From the NCBI GenBank assembly GCA_964560565.1, contig CAZLMF010000072.1, forward strand, positions 1-7,913: a stretch of DNA of 7,913 bases, written 5' to 3'. The notes beneath the pieces are model-generated. The model worked only from the letters and a program-made list of their open reading frames with translations, was not told the origin of the DNA and did no database searches. Positions 1 to 7,094 of the stretch are shown in pieces (the first letter of the stretch is position 1; each line of letters opens with the position of its first letter). The position numbers and the translations under genes are program-made. The DNA is from CAZLMF01 sp964560565. GTDB lineage: Bacteria > Bacillota > Clostridia > Oscillospirales > Ruminococcaceae.

Positions 1-10
1 AAGCTAGACG

Positions 11-147
11 CTTGCAACAACTCGTTAAGCCTCCGCGCTCGCTCCCAAGTTGCTCTTTGCTCCCGCTGACGAAGCGAGAAAAGCGGAGCGTTCTTCGCTG
101 AGGAAGCGGCTAACGGGGGTTGTTAAGGGGGACGAAGTCCCACTTAA
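11..147. repeat. GC-rich self-complementary intergenic element
   Basis: This stretch is much richer in G+C than the DNA just after it and has no convincing reading frame on either strand. It contains many complementary segments. AACAAC (16-21), CGTTA (23-27) and GCC (29-31) are complementary in order to GTTGTT (119-124), TAACG (111-115) and GGC (108-110), forming an outer imperfect stem. Inside it, CTCGC (38-42) can pair with GCGAG (74-78), and CCGCT (63-67) with AGCGG (82-86). It ends in a stem of TTAAG/CTTAA and GGGAC/GTCCC (123-147, loop GAA) with one internal mismatch. It may be a dispersed intergenic repeat, a structured RNA, or the tail of a gene outside the window. The sequence alone does not decide. 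Confidence 0.35.
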
Positions 148-163
148 ATAAACACATTGCTTA

Positions 164-180
164 CTACTTGTTTCAAGTAG
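164..180. other. Perfect 7-bp hairpin
   Basis: CTACTTG (164-170) and CAAGTAG (174-180) are exact reverse complements separated by TTT. No T-run follows on either strand, so it is a poor candidate for an intrinsic terminator. Its role is unknown. Apart from this hairpin, the element to its left and the promoter to its right, I see nothing else in the first 311 bases. Confidence 0.3.
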
Positions 181-244
181 CTACCAAAGGTTATTACTAT
201 CAAAAACTAATCCACCCCCCATATAATAAAATTACAAACCAAAG

Positions 245-273
245 TTGTCTATATCCTCCCTCCGTGATATAAT
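245..273 (+). promoter_or_regulatory. Sigma-A promoter of the SGNH lipoprotein gene
   Basis: A -35 box TTGTCT (245-250) lies 17 bases before a consensus -10 box TATAAT (268-273). The -10 box is preceded by TGA, the extended -10 form common in Firmicutes. Transcription would start near 280, leaving a leader of about 30 bases before the TTG start at 312. The short leader leaves no room for a riboswitch. Confidence 0.75.
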
Positions 274-311
274 ATCAACTATAACATTAACAAACATCGG
301 AGGGGTAACAG

Positions 312-1568
312 TTGAAAAAAGCTTTATCAATTATACTATCCTTATCATTTTGCCTTGCGGTTTTTACAGGCTGCGTAAATGACACAGGGGAAACTTCAGA
401 CGGCGTAAGCTCTGCTACACAGGCAAATTCTACTGCATCGGAGGAAATCCCATTGACACAGGAACAAGCAAAAGCTCAAATGATTGAGCGCTCACTATTA
501 TCTCAGGGCAACAATTACCGCTTCTTGAAAGCAGTTGAAAAAGCAAAGCAAGGCGAGGAAGTCAACATTGCCTACCTCGGCGGCTCTATCACACAGGGCA
601 TGAATGCAAGCCCTATGGAAACAAGTTGCTATGCCTATTTATCGACGCAAATCTTTGCCGAAAAGTATGCAACTGACAAGGAAAAGGTCAACTGCATTAA
701 TGCAGGCATCCCCGGCACTCCCTCAACCCTTGGTATTTTGCGCTGTGAGGACGATATTATTAGCAAAAACCCCGATATTGTATTTATTGAATTCGCTGTA
801 AACGACGCAAGCGACTCCCTAAGCCAAGAAATATACGAAAGTCTTGTGGTTAAGCTGCTAAACAGCGAAAGTTCACCTGCTGTTGTGCTCCTTTTTACCG
901 TTCTTGAAAACGGCTACACTTGCCAAGAAAATATGTCCGCTATCGGCGAGGGCTACGACCTCGGTATGATTAGCGTTAAAAATGCGGTTTTCACAGAAAT
1001 TGATGCAGGTCGAATGACCTTTGCGGACTACGCAAGTGACGAGGCGCACCCTTCAAATGAAGGCCACGCATTAGTGGCCGAATTTATCGGCAATTACTTT
1101 GACAAGGCTTATGAAAAGTCGGCGGATAGCTCCTATGAGCTCCCCGAAACACCTATTGTGGGGACTGCCTTTGCTACCCTTAAAAACATTAAGGACGATT
1201 CCGCTTTTATTACTGATACAGGCTTTTTCGAATACGAAAGACTTCGCTGCTTTACATACTCCAGAGGCTGGCAGCATAAAAAATCCACCGATGAAAGCGC
1301 ATTAACCTTTAAGCTAACCTTTAGCAAGCTGATTCTTTCATACAAGCAAGTCAATCAAGAAACTGCCGGCAATGCCGAGGTTTACATTGATGGCAGGCTA
1401 ATTACCACGCTTCATGGCTACAAAAGCGATGCGTGGGGAAATATTGAAACTGATATTGTGTGGAACAATTACGAATCCTCCGAGCATACGGTTGAAATCC
1501 GCATGGCGCAGGAGCCAAGCGCATGGGATAAATCTTTTATCCTGCTTGGTATTGGATATGTGGACTAG
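312..1568 (+). CDS. SGNH/GDSL-type hydrolase lipoprotein
   Basis: Predicted 418-residue surface-anchored esterase, probably a carbohydrate or glycan deacetylase; the substrate is not known. The start is TTG, chosen because GGAGGGG (299-305) lies 6 bases upstream and the N-terminus is a clean lipoprotein signal: two lysines, a hydrophobic stretch and the lipobox FTGC with Cys21. A Ser/Thr-rich linker (about 22-45) follows. The SGNH fold is marked by GGSIT (90-94, nucleophile Ser92), NAG (130-132, oxyanion Gly132), AVND (162-165, Asn164) and DEAHP (243-247, Asp243 and His246), so all four catalytic blocks are present. The last 130 or so residues look like a beta-sandwich, possibly glycan-binding. 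The gene is monocistronic, with its own promoter and terminator. The acyltransferase gene nearby suggests a role in acetyl turnover, but that is only inference. Confidence 0.88.
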   Translation: MKKALSIILSLSFCLAVFTGCVNDTGETSDGVSSATQANSTASEEIPLTQEQAKAQMIERSLLSQGNNYRFLKAVEKAKQGEEVNIAYLGGSITQGMNASPMETSCYAYLSTQIFAEKYATDKEKVNCINAGIPGTPSTLGILRCEDDIISKNPDIVFIEFAVNDASDSLSQEIYESLVVKLLNSESSPAVVLLFTVLENGYTCQENMSAIGEGYDLGMISVKNAVFTEIDAGRMTFADYASDEAHPSNEGHALVAEFIGNYFDKAYEKSADSSYELPETPIVGTAFATLKNIKDDSAFITDTGFFEYERLRCFTYSRGWQHKKSTDESALTFKLTFSKLILSYKQVNQETAGNAEVYIDGRLITTLHGYKSDAWGNIETDIVWNNYESSEHTVEIRMAQEPSAWDKSFILLGIGYVD

Positions 1569-1630
1569 GGATTTCGCTATATTAAGCGCAAATGCATTAC
1601 TCCTCATTAAATAACTATTCAATAATAAAT

Positions 1631-1663
1631 AAAAAACCCTGCATAAAAATGCAGGGTTTTTTT
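1631..1663. terminator. Bidirectional intrinsic terminator between the SGNH gene and tRNA-Thr
   Basis: A 13-bp perfect stem (1631-1643 with 1650-1662, core CCCTGCA/TGCAGGG) has a 6-base loop. It is followed by T7 on the + strand, and by T6 on the - strand because the upstream arm starts with A6. It therefore ends transcription from both converging genes. On the minus strand the hairpin begins directly after the encoded CCA of the tRNA. Confidence 0.92.
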
Positions 1664-1737
1664 GGAGCTAATGGTGGGAATCGAACCCACAACCTGCTCA
1701 TTACGAATGAGCTGCTCTACCATTGAGCCACATTAGC
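1663..1737 (-). tRNA. tRNA-Thr (anticodon CGU)
   Basis: Read on the minus strand, this folds as a full cloverleaf. The acceptor stem is GCTAATG/CATTAGC, the D stem GCTC/GAGC, the anticodon stem GCTCA/TGAGC with loop TTCGTAA, and the T stem GTGGG/CCCAC with loop TTCGATT. The anticodon is CGT, which reads the threonine codon ACG. The discriminator base is T and the CCA end is encoded. At 75 bases with a 5-base variable region it is a normal class I tRNA with no intron. Confidence 0.96.
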
Positions 1738-1784
1738 CTATGTTTATTATATCTTGCAAAATCCTTGAGAAAAGCCGTATAACT

Positions 1785-1812
1785 ATTATAACAAAAACTA
1801 CAAATCTGTCAA
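1785..1812 (-). promoter_or_regulatory. Consensus promoter of tRNA-Thr
   Basis: On the minus strand a perfect TTGACA (1812-1807) is followed after 16 bases by a perfect TATAAT (1790-1785), which is preceded by TGT, an extended -10. The predicted start near 1778 leaves about 40 bases of 5' leader for RNase P removal. The strength fits a stable RNA gene. Confidence 0.85.
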
Positions 1813-1888
1813 CAGAAAAATACCATACGCAAACACACTAACCCCTTTCATATGTTAATTAGTCCTAAAATTTACATACGTTATTTTG

Positions 1889-1917
1889 TTGAAAATGCCT
1901 CTTACTTGTGGTAAAAT
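1889..1917 (+). promoter_or_regulatory. Promoter of the acyltransferase gene
   Basis: TTGAAA (1889-1894) and TAAAAT (1912-1917) are separated by 17 bases, and TGG before the -10 box gives an extended form. It points away from the tRNA promoter, so the two genes are divergently transcribed from 1785-1917. Confidence 0.7.
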
Positions 1918-1957
1918 GACGATATAAACGCATATTAAAACGAAATGGGTGAATAAT

Positions 1958-3073
1958 ATGACTTCAACAAGAAACTCATTTTACGACATAGTAAAAGCCC
2001 TCGGCATTATCGCAATAGTTTTTGGACACACAGGGGTTAACTTCTACTCTAAATTTTTTTACACCTTTCACATAGCTATATTTCTTTTTGTTACAGGCTT
2101 GCTTTTCAAACACAAGGACAGTATTGCTGAGCAGCTTTATAAAAAAGTGCGGCAATCATGGGTACCCTATGTAATATATTCCCTTGTTTTTCTCATTGGA
2201 AACCCTATTTTGCTCGGCATCGGCATACAAGAAAGCACACCCTATACCTTTGAGACCTTTTTTCCTCGTGTAATAGATATTCTACTGCTTTCAAAAACTG
2301 AGCGGCTGACAGGGCCTATGTGGTTTGTGCCTTTCTTTATAATATCGAGCATTGTTTTTATCCTTTTGGAAAACCTTTGCTCAAAGGCATCAAGCCAAGC
2401 CAAGAAAAACCTACTCCTTTTTATGCTAACTTCTATTGGCGGCGCATTTGGCATGGTGCTTGTATTACTAAACTACAATCCCAATTTCCGTGCCAGCATT
2501 TCATTGCTATTCTTGCCTATAATGTTCCTAGGATTTTTTATCACTCAACTTAAAATAAACTTCACAAAGCTTTTAAGGCTGCCAATTTTCCTTTTATCCA
2601 TTGCAATTATTGCCTTTGTGCTGATTAAAACAGGTTTAAGAGTAGAGCTTTCGCAAAATGATATTTTACACCCTGCACTATTTTATCCTATAACAATTTT
2701 GGGTATTTACTCATGCTGCTACCTTGCAAAGCTTATAAGCTTAATCCCTAAGGTGAAAACAACTTTTGCGGAAATAGGGAAGTACACCTTTGATATTATG
2801 GCACTACACCTTTTTTTCATCAAGCTTGCCGATTTAGTTTACATAAGCCTTTTTTCAAAGGAGTTCGACATACTTTCCAAGTACCCCCGTTCCTATGGCA
2901 ACAAGTGGCAGATGATGATTGTGTATGTAATTGTCGGAATTCTAGGTCCTATTTTCACAAGAAAGGTATTTGATTTTATCATGGCTTTAGCTAGGAAGAC
3001 ACTTGCTAAAGCTTCCCACAAGGAAAAAACGTTGCCGCCTATTCCCCAAGAGGCAAACCCTGCCGAAGCTTAG
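1958..3073 (+). CDS. Membrane O-acyltransferase, acyltransferase 3 family (fucose 4-O-acetylase-like)
   Basis: Predicted 371-residue polytopic protein that would move an acetyl or similar acyl group onto a cell-surface or extracellular glycan; the acceptor is unknown. The N-terminus carries the family signature: Asp10 and Lys13 (FYDIVKALG), the GH pair with His24 in VFGHTG, then a hydrophobic segment ending FLFVTG. The later MWFVPFFI segment and about ten hydrophobic helices also fit, with a charged, Pro-rich tail of about 30 residues at the C-terminus. I prefer ATG 1958, with the purine-rich GGGTGA (1947-1952) just upstream. GTG at 1949 is in frame and would add three residues but has a poorer ribosome binding site. 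No clear terminator follows, so read-through into the next gene is possible. Confidence 0.85.
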   Translation: MTSTRNSFYDIVKALGIIAIVFGHTGVNFYSKFFYTFHIAIFLFVTGLLFKHKDSIAEQLYKKVRQSWVPYVIYSLVFLIGNPILLGIGIQESTPYTFETFFPRVIDILLLSKTERLTGPMWFVPFFIISSIVFILLENLCSKASSQAKKNLLLFMLTSIGGAFGMVLVLLNYNPNFRASISLLFLPIMFLGFFITQLKINFTKLLRLPIFLLSIAIIAFVLIKTGLRVELSQNDILHPALFYPITILGIYSCCYLAKLISLIPKVKTTFAEIGKYTFDIMALHLFFIKLADLVYISLFSKEFDILSKYPRSYGNKWQMMIVYVIVGILGPIFTRKVFDFIMALARKTLAKASHKEKTLPPIPQEANPAEA

Positions 3074-3158
3074 CATTTCGCTCGCTTTTGCCCTTTTGAC
3101 TTGCTCAACAAAACAGTCGTATTTTCTTTTGAAAGTTCTATGCTTTTAGGTCGAAATA

Positions 3159-3167
3159 TGCTACAAT
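3159..3167 (+). promoter_or_regulatory. Possible extended -10 promoter of the signal-peptidase-like gene
   Basis: TGC followed by TACAAT (3162-3167) is a plausible extended -10 element, and a second box, TATAAT (3171-3176), lies just after it. No good -35 hexamer sits at the right distance from either. The 135-base gap after the acyltransferase gene contains no clear terminator, so the next gene could also be transcribed from upstream. Confidence 0.35.
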
Positions 3168-3208
3168 ATGTATAATTGATAAAAACTTGATTGAAAGGAT
3201 GATTAGCC

Positions 3209-4258
3209 GTGGTCCAAGACAAAAAGGTGATTACTACTCCCAGGCGGGGCAGGGCAATTCTCCGTATTACAAGCCTTGTCGTGGCTATTATGTTATTTAT
3301 AGTGCTTATAGCTATGCTTATAAGTGCGTTATCTTTTAAAAAAGAAAATTCTTCCCCGTCCCTTTTCGGGAATACTTTTTTCATAATGCGCTCTAAAGGC
3401 ATGGGGGATTCCGTTGCTGAGGGCAGTGCGGTAATTGCAAAGGAGTTTACTGCAGGGGAGCTTGATGTCAACGATGTCATTCTCTACGCTAAGCCTGACG
3501 GCTATAAGGCCGTTCACCGCATTTCCGAGGTTGTCCGAGTTGATGACGGTGTTGAGGTTTACTCCGTTAAGGGCGATGCCAATGCTTTTGGTGAGCCTGA
3601 GCTTGTATATGAAACCGCAGTAATTGCAAGAGTTGAGTTTTTCTCCCGTCCCATAGGCGCATTTATCGTGTTTGCGACCTCATTACAGGGTGTGTTCATT
3701 ATTGCAGTTTTGCCCTGCTTGCTTGTGCTTTTGATGGAGGTTTTCCGCATTGTACGACCTAAGGCTATACCTGTCACAGGTGACGACACAGAGGATGACG
3801 AGGACAACTCAGAGCAAACACAAGAAAACGAAACTGATGAAGTTGCAACACTAGATAGCACTCAGGAAATCCCATCCGAGCTTGAACGTGAAGTAAAGCC
3901 TATTGCTCCCCCTAAGCCTATTGTCCCCTCCTATTCAAATGCAAGGCAGGATATGGACTCTGTAAAGCTTGCCGCAATGCTTAAAAACCCCACTGCTACC
4001 CAAGCGGAAATACCTACTAAGCCCACTCCGCCTGCATATAGCACTGCAACAATAGATAAACAGCAATCTCCGCTTTTTACCCGTCCAAAGGACGGTGAAG
4101 TTAGGTCAAGCAGACTATCAGAGGAAAATAATCGCTCCGCAAGCCTTGACTTTGCAACGAAAAATAAAAAGCCTGAAATCGGGAAGCTTTCCGTTGATGA
4201 TATTTTAGACTATATTGACAGGGAAGAAATTAAACTTAAATTTGATGAAAAGAAATAA
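3209..4258 (+). CDS. Signal peptidase I-like (S26B type) membrane protein lacking the catalytic serine
   Basis: The 349-residue protein starts at GTG, with AAAGGA (3194-3199) 9 bases upstream. Predicted layout: a basic cytoplasmic N-terminus, helix about 19-41, an outside domain about 50-145, helix about 150-178, and a long cytoplasmic tail to the end. The outside domain follows the SipW/archaeal-type signal peptidase pattern: GNTFFIMRSKGM (54-65), HRI with His103, and KGDAN (121-125). In active enzymes the segment before Met65 reads S-x-S-M, the second serine being the nucleophile. Here it is S-K-G-M, so Gly64 replaces it, and Glu129 follows KGDAN near the position where family members often have Asp. 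The fold is probably kept but protease activity looks lost. The tail is acidic at 192-228, then Pro-rich, ending in a charged helix-like segment (about 326-343). A binding or scaffold role is possible but unproven. Confidence 0.75.
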   Translation: MVQDKKVITTPRRGRAILRITSLVVAIMLFIVLIAMLISALSFKKENSSPSLFGNTFFIMRSKGMGDSVAEGSAVIAKEFTAGELDVNDVILYAKPDGYKAVHRISEVVRVDDGVEVYSVKGDANAFGEPELVYETAVIARVEFFSRPIGAFIVFATSLQGVFIIAVLPCLLVLLMEVFRIVRPKAIPVTGDDTEDDEDNSEQTQENETDEVATLDSTQEIPSELEREVKPIAPPKPIVPSYSNARQDMDSVKLAAMLKNPTATQAEIPTKPTPPAYSTATIDKQQSPLFTRPKDGEVRSSRLSEENNRSASLDFATKNKKPEIGKLSVDDILDYIDREEIKLKFDEKK

Positions 4259-4261
4259 AGC

Positions 4262-4289
4262 AAAAACGCAGCTTTCGCTGCGTTTTTTT
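4262..4289. terminator. Bidirectional intrinsic terminator between convergent genes
   Basis: Stem AAAAACGCAGC (4262-4272) pairs perfectly with 4277-4287 around a TTTC loop. It is followed by T7 (4283-4289) on the + strand, and on the - strand by T5 from the A-run. It starts 3 bases after the stop of the signal-peptidase-like gene and 17 bases beyond the stop of the minus-strand transglutaminase-like gene, serving both. Confidence 0.92.
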
Positions 4290-4305
4290 GTTTGTATAGA
4301 AACCT

Positions 4306-5698
4306 TTAGTAGTTTAGGTAAATCCACATAATATTAAAATCACTCTGCTCACCGGACGTGTAAACTCCCTTTAGCGAGAACGTTGGCATATCTGCGGTGG
4401 CATTGTCAATCAGAGTGAAAACCTCTCCATTTTTGTTTAAGCTGTTAAAAGCGGCTGTGTATGCATCTGCGCTGCTAAAGCGGATAAACACATCGCGTCT
4501 GCCTGCTAGAACGGCATTGCTTATTTCATTTTGTAAGCTTAGCGCCGCCACGCTATCGTAGGATGAGAAGTTTAGCCCTTTGTAGTTGAAGTAGTTGTAC
4601 TTTGTGGCTGTGGAGTTTGGGATTTCATAATAGTTTAACCAGCTTTTCGTGGCGCTGTCGTAGTAGGGCGAAATGGTGCGTGTCTGCAAAATCTCTGCGG
4701 TAGTAAGGTTGAAATAGTCATATTGTATGTAGTCCTTTTCTGAACCTGTGGGGTCATCATGTGTGGGATCGATATGATAGAATTCATTTTCAAGCCTTAC
4801 CATATTCCACATATGCCCCTCCACGCCTACATCCCCTGTCACCGCAAGAGTCATTACCCCAACCCTCTGCGCTAGGTATTGAAACGCCTCCGCATAGCCC
4901 TCGCAAACGGATTTCCCCTCCACAAGTGCGCCGTAAAGGTTATGTAAATTCGAGCCTGTATAGCTATAATCGCAGCCTAAAATAATGCTGTCATGTATTA
5001 TTTTAAGCTTCTCGAAAGAGGATGAATTTACGCTAATCTTGCTAAGTATTGCACTTGCTACAGCCTCAATCTCCTTATTCATTTGCTCGGTTTGGGAAGC
5101 CGTATAGGCATATTCAACCTCCACTGTACTTACCAATGTTTTCGAGCCTATAAAGACCAGTTTCCCTGTTATGTAGAAAATCTCCGGGTGGTCGCCTATT
5201 ATGGCATAATATGCCCTCAAAACGCTGTCCGTAGACGAGGCAGTGATTGTGATACTTGATTTGTGAGAGGAAATACCATTGAGCAAGGTGTTGTAGAGCT
5301 TTTTCTCGCTCCCCGTAAGCTTTGAATAGCCATACATTAAGCTTTCATCAACTTGATATACAAAGCTATGGGTTTCCCCCTGTGTGGTGGCTGTAGTTTG
5401 CTTTGTGGTCGGNNNNNNNNNNNNNNNNNNNNNNNNNNNNNNNNNNNNNNNNNNNNNNNNNNNNNNNNNNNNNNNNNNNNNNNNNNNNNNNNNNNNNNNN
5501 NNNNNNNNNNNNAGTTGTAAATGTGCTGTCTAAAGAAGTTGCAATGCTTGTGTCGGAAGATAGCTTTATATCAGGATTGCCCCCGTTTGTCATAAACCTG
5601 CAGCCGCTTAATGACGCAAGTGCTACACTTGCAATAAGGCATGCCGCAAATATTCTAATCCTCGTCGCCTTTGTTTTTACTTCTTCCCTGGTCATCAT
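4306..5698 (-). CDS. Transglutaminase-like (papain-fold) lipoprotein, interrupted by an assembly gap
   Basis: Surface lipoprotein with a transglutaminase-like domain; such domains act as cysteine proteases, amidases or cross-linkers, and the substrate is unknown. The first 62 residues are visible (5698-5513): a basic start, hydrophobic stretch, lipobox LSGC with Cys33, then a Ser/Thr-rich linker running into the gap. After the gap the true frame resumes at 5412 with PTTKQTTATTQGETHSF and continues without a stop to 4306 (368 residues). The catalytic triad is complete: Cys in GKSVCEGYAEAF (codon 4905-4903), His in GHMWNMVRL (4815-4813) and Asp in YHIDPTHDDP (4770-4768). A 120-residue C-terminal region has no family I recognise. 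The two parts appear in different frames only because the 100-N gap is a placeholder. The start overlaps the upstream gene by 44 bases, with GAGGT 11 bases before the ATG, so the two genes are likely co-transcribed and possibly translationally coupled. Confidence 0.82.
5413..5512. other. Assembly gap of 100 N
   Basis: Exactly 100 undetermined bases, the usual placeholder for a gap of unknown length. It lies inside the Thr-rich linker of the transglutaminase-like lipoprotein. Both edges encode threonine-rich sequence, so the missing part is probably a repetitive Thr-rich tract that broke the assembly. Confidence 0.97.
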
Positions 5699-7013
5699 TC
5701 TTACTTTCTACCTCACTTCTAATCACAGCCTTGATTTTTTCAATTCTCCTGTCCTCAATAACAAGCACTGTAAAATCAATGTTTGCGTATGTTACCGTGG
5801 GGGTTTCATCCTCAGTGGGAATTCGCCCTAGCAAATCCACGATAAGTCCGCTTATAGTGTCGTATTCATGTTCCTGTGGAAGCTGCGCTCCAAGCTCCTC
5901 AAGGACATGTTCAGGGTCGGCTGTACCTAAAATAATATAGGTATCATCGGATATTTGTGTCATTTCGTCAGCCTCGTTGTCGTACTCGTCTTGAATGCTG
6001 CCCATGACCTCCTCGACGATATTTTCCATTGTGATAATGCCTGCTGTTCCGCCGTATTCATCAACCACAACAGCCATATGCATTTTCTTTTCGATAAGCT
6101 TTCTAAACACATCCATTATCCTGCTGCTTTCAGGGAAGTAAATAACCTCTCTGATAAAGTCACTGACGGAAAAGTCCTCCACATGGTCGCAGCCCACAAG
6201 GCTAAATAAATCCTTGACATAAAGTATGCCTATAATCTCGTCAACGCTGTCCCCATATACGGGAATTCGAGAAAATCCTTCGCTTATGGCAAGAGGCACA
6301 ACATCGCTAATCCTTGTATCGACACTCACAGCGACAATGTCCGTGCGGTGAGTCATTACCTCGCCTGCAGTCAAGTCCCCCATTTCGAAAATGTTGTTTA
6401 TCATTTCCTTTTGGGACTCCTCAAGCACACCGTTTTCATCCGCCGCATCAACCATCAGGAGGATTTCCTCCTCTGTGATATCCTGCTCCTTTTCGTTGGG
6501 GTCAAGCCCAAATAGACGGGTGACAATGTTTGTGGACTTTGTAAGCACCGAAACAAAGGGGGAAGTGGCAACGGACAAAAACCTAAGCGGTCGCACTGCA
6601 AAGAATGCCATTTTCTCCGCCTTGCGCATTGCAACCCTCTTAGGCACAAGCTCCCCAAAAACAAGGGTGAAATAGGATAGTATTATCGTGACAATCACCA
6701 TTGAGGTGGTTTTAATCACCGATTCAGGGATTCCAATCCCCGTTTCCATCACAATCCTTGTGATAGGCTCGGCAAAGTTATCCGAGGCAAATGCACTCGC
6801 TAAAAAACCTGCAAGTGTAATGCCTATTTGAATAGTCGCTAAAAAGCTTGCAGGCTTTGCAAGCAAATCCTCGAGTAGTACCGCCTTTTTATCCCCTTGC
6901 TCCGCCATTGCTTTCACCTTGTTTGAGTTTACAGAAATAAGCGCCATTTCAGACGCCGCAAAAAAAGCGTTTAGCATAATTAACACTATTAACACTAATA
7001 TATGAGTAACCAA
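5655..7013 (-). CDS. CNNM/CorC (HlyC/CorC) family membrane protein with DUF21 and CBS domains
   Basis: The 452-residue protein is of the family often named hemolysin or CorC. Characterised members act in Mg2+/Co2+ efflux or magnesium homeostasis at the cytoplasmic membrane. The start is TTG, supported by GGAGG (7027-7023) 9 bases upstream; the next Met would cut the first membrane helix. Residues 1-150 are the DUF21 transmembrane domain, with SEMALISVNSNKV (21-33), TIQIGITLAGFLASAFA (60-76) and GELVPKRVAM (120-129). A linker helix (180-212) leads to a CBS pair (about 215-340), with EVMTHRTD (218-225), SRIPVY (248-253) and VVVDEYGGTAGIIT (315-328). The rest, to about 435, is the CorC_HlyC domain, followed by a charged tail. 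All family landmarks are intact. It is the first long gene of a minus-strand operon with the transglutaminase-like lipoprotein. Confidence 0.93.
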   Translation of the reverse strand: MVTHILVLIVLIMLNAFFAASEMALISVNSNKVKAMAEQGDKKAVLLEDLLAKPASFLATIQIGITLAGFLASAFASDNFAEPITRIVMETGIGIPESVIKTTSMVIVTIILSYFTLVFGELVPKRVAMRKAEKMAFFAVRPLRFLSVATSPFVSVLTKSTNIVTRLFGLDPNEKEQDITEEEILLMVDAADENGVLEESQKEMINNIFEMGDLTAGEVMTHRTDIVAVSVDTRISDVVPLAISEGFSRIPVYGDSVDEIIGILYVKDLFSLVGCDHVEDFSVSDFIREVIYFPESSRIMDVFRKLIEKKMHMAVVVDEYGGTAGIITMENIVEEVMGSIQDEYDNEADEMTQISDDTYIILGTADPEHVLEELGAQLPQEHEYDTISGLIVDLLGRIPTEDETPTVTYANIDFTVLVIEDRRIEKIKAVIRSEVESKNDDQGRSKNKGDED

Positions 7014-7052
7014 AATTTATAACCTCCGGAAATAATAAAAATACGAAAAAAC

Positions 7053-7094
7053 AAAAAAAGCCAAAGCCATTCTACTTTCTAAAGTGAACGCTTT
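7053..7094 (-). terminator. Terminator-like hairpin (possible attenuator) before the CNNM/CorC gene
   Basis: On the minus strand AAAGC (7094-7090), GTTC (7089-7086) and ACTTT (7085-7081) pair with AAAGT (7078-7074), GAAT (7072-7069) and GCTTT (7067-7063), with single-base bulges and a G-U pair. GGC and then T7 (7059-7053) follow. It sits between the leader ORF and the CNNM/CorC ribosome binding site, so it could end a short transcript or act as an attenuator. The three bases between stem and T-run and the A/T-rich stem make it weaker than the other two terminators. Confidence 0.5.

Noticed and set aside
164..180. Intrinsic terminator at the left-edge hairpin
   Set aside because: No T-run follows the stem on either strand.
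1949..1957. GTG at 1949 as the acyltransferase start
   Set aside because: It is in frame but has no good ribosome binding site, while ATG 1958 has GGGTGA at suitable spacing; kept only as an alternative.
3070..3480. Minus-strand ORF of 136 codons opposite the start of the signal-peptidase-like gene
   Set aside because: It is a shadow of the plus-strand gene, with no ribosome binding site or recognisable domain.
4306..5337. Separate transglutaminase-like gene starting at the internal Met at 5337
   Set aside because: The frame is open upstream through 25 more codons to the gap, no ribosome binding site precedes this Met, and a lipoprotein signal lies on the other side of the gap.
5366..5412. 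Continuation of the upper lipoprotein ORF after the gap as DHKANYSHHTGGNP
   Set aside because: This frame exists only because the placeholder gap is 100 bases. The other minus-strand frame is open, Thr-rich and leads straight into the transglutaminase-like domain.
5403..5940. Plus-strand ORFs opposite the CNNM/CorC and lipoprotein genes
   Set aside because: One includes the N gap, and both overlap well-supported minus-strand genes with clear family motifs.
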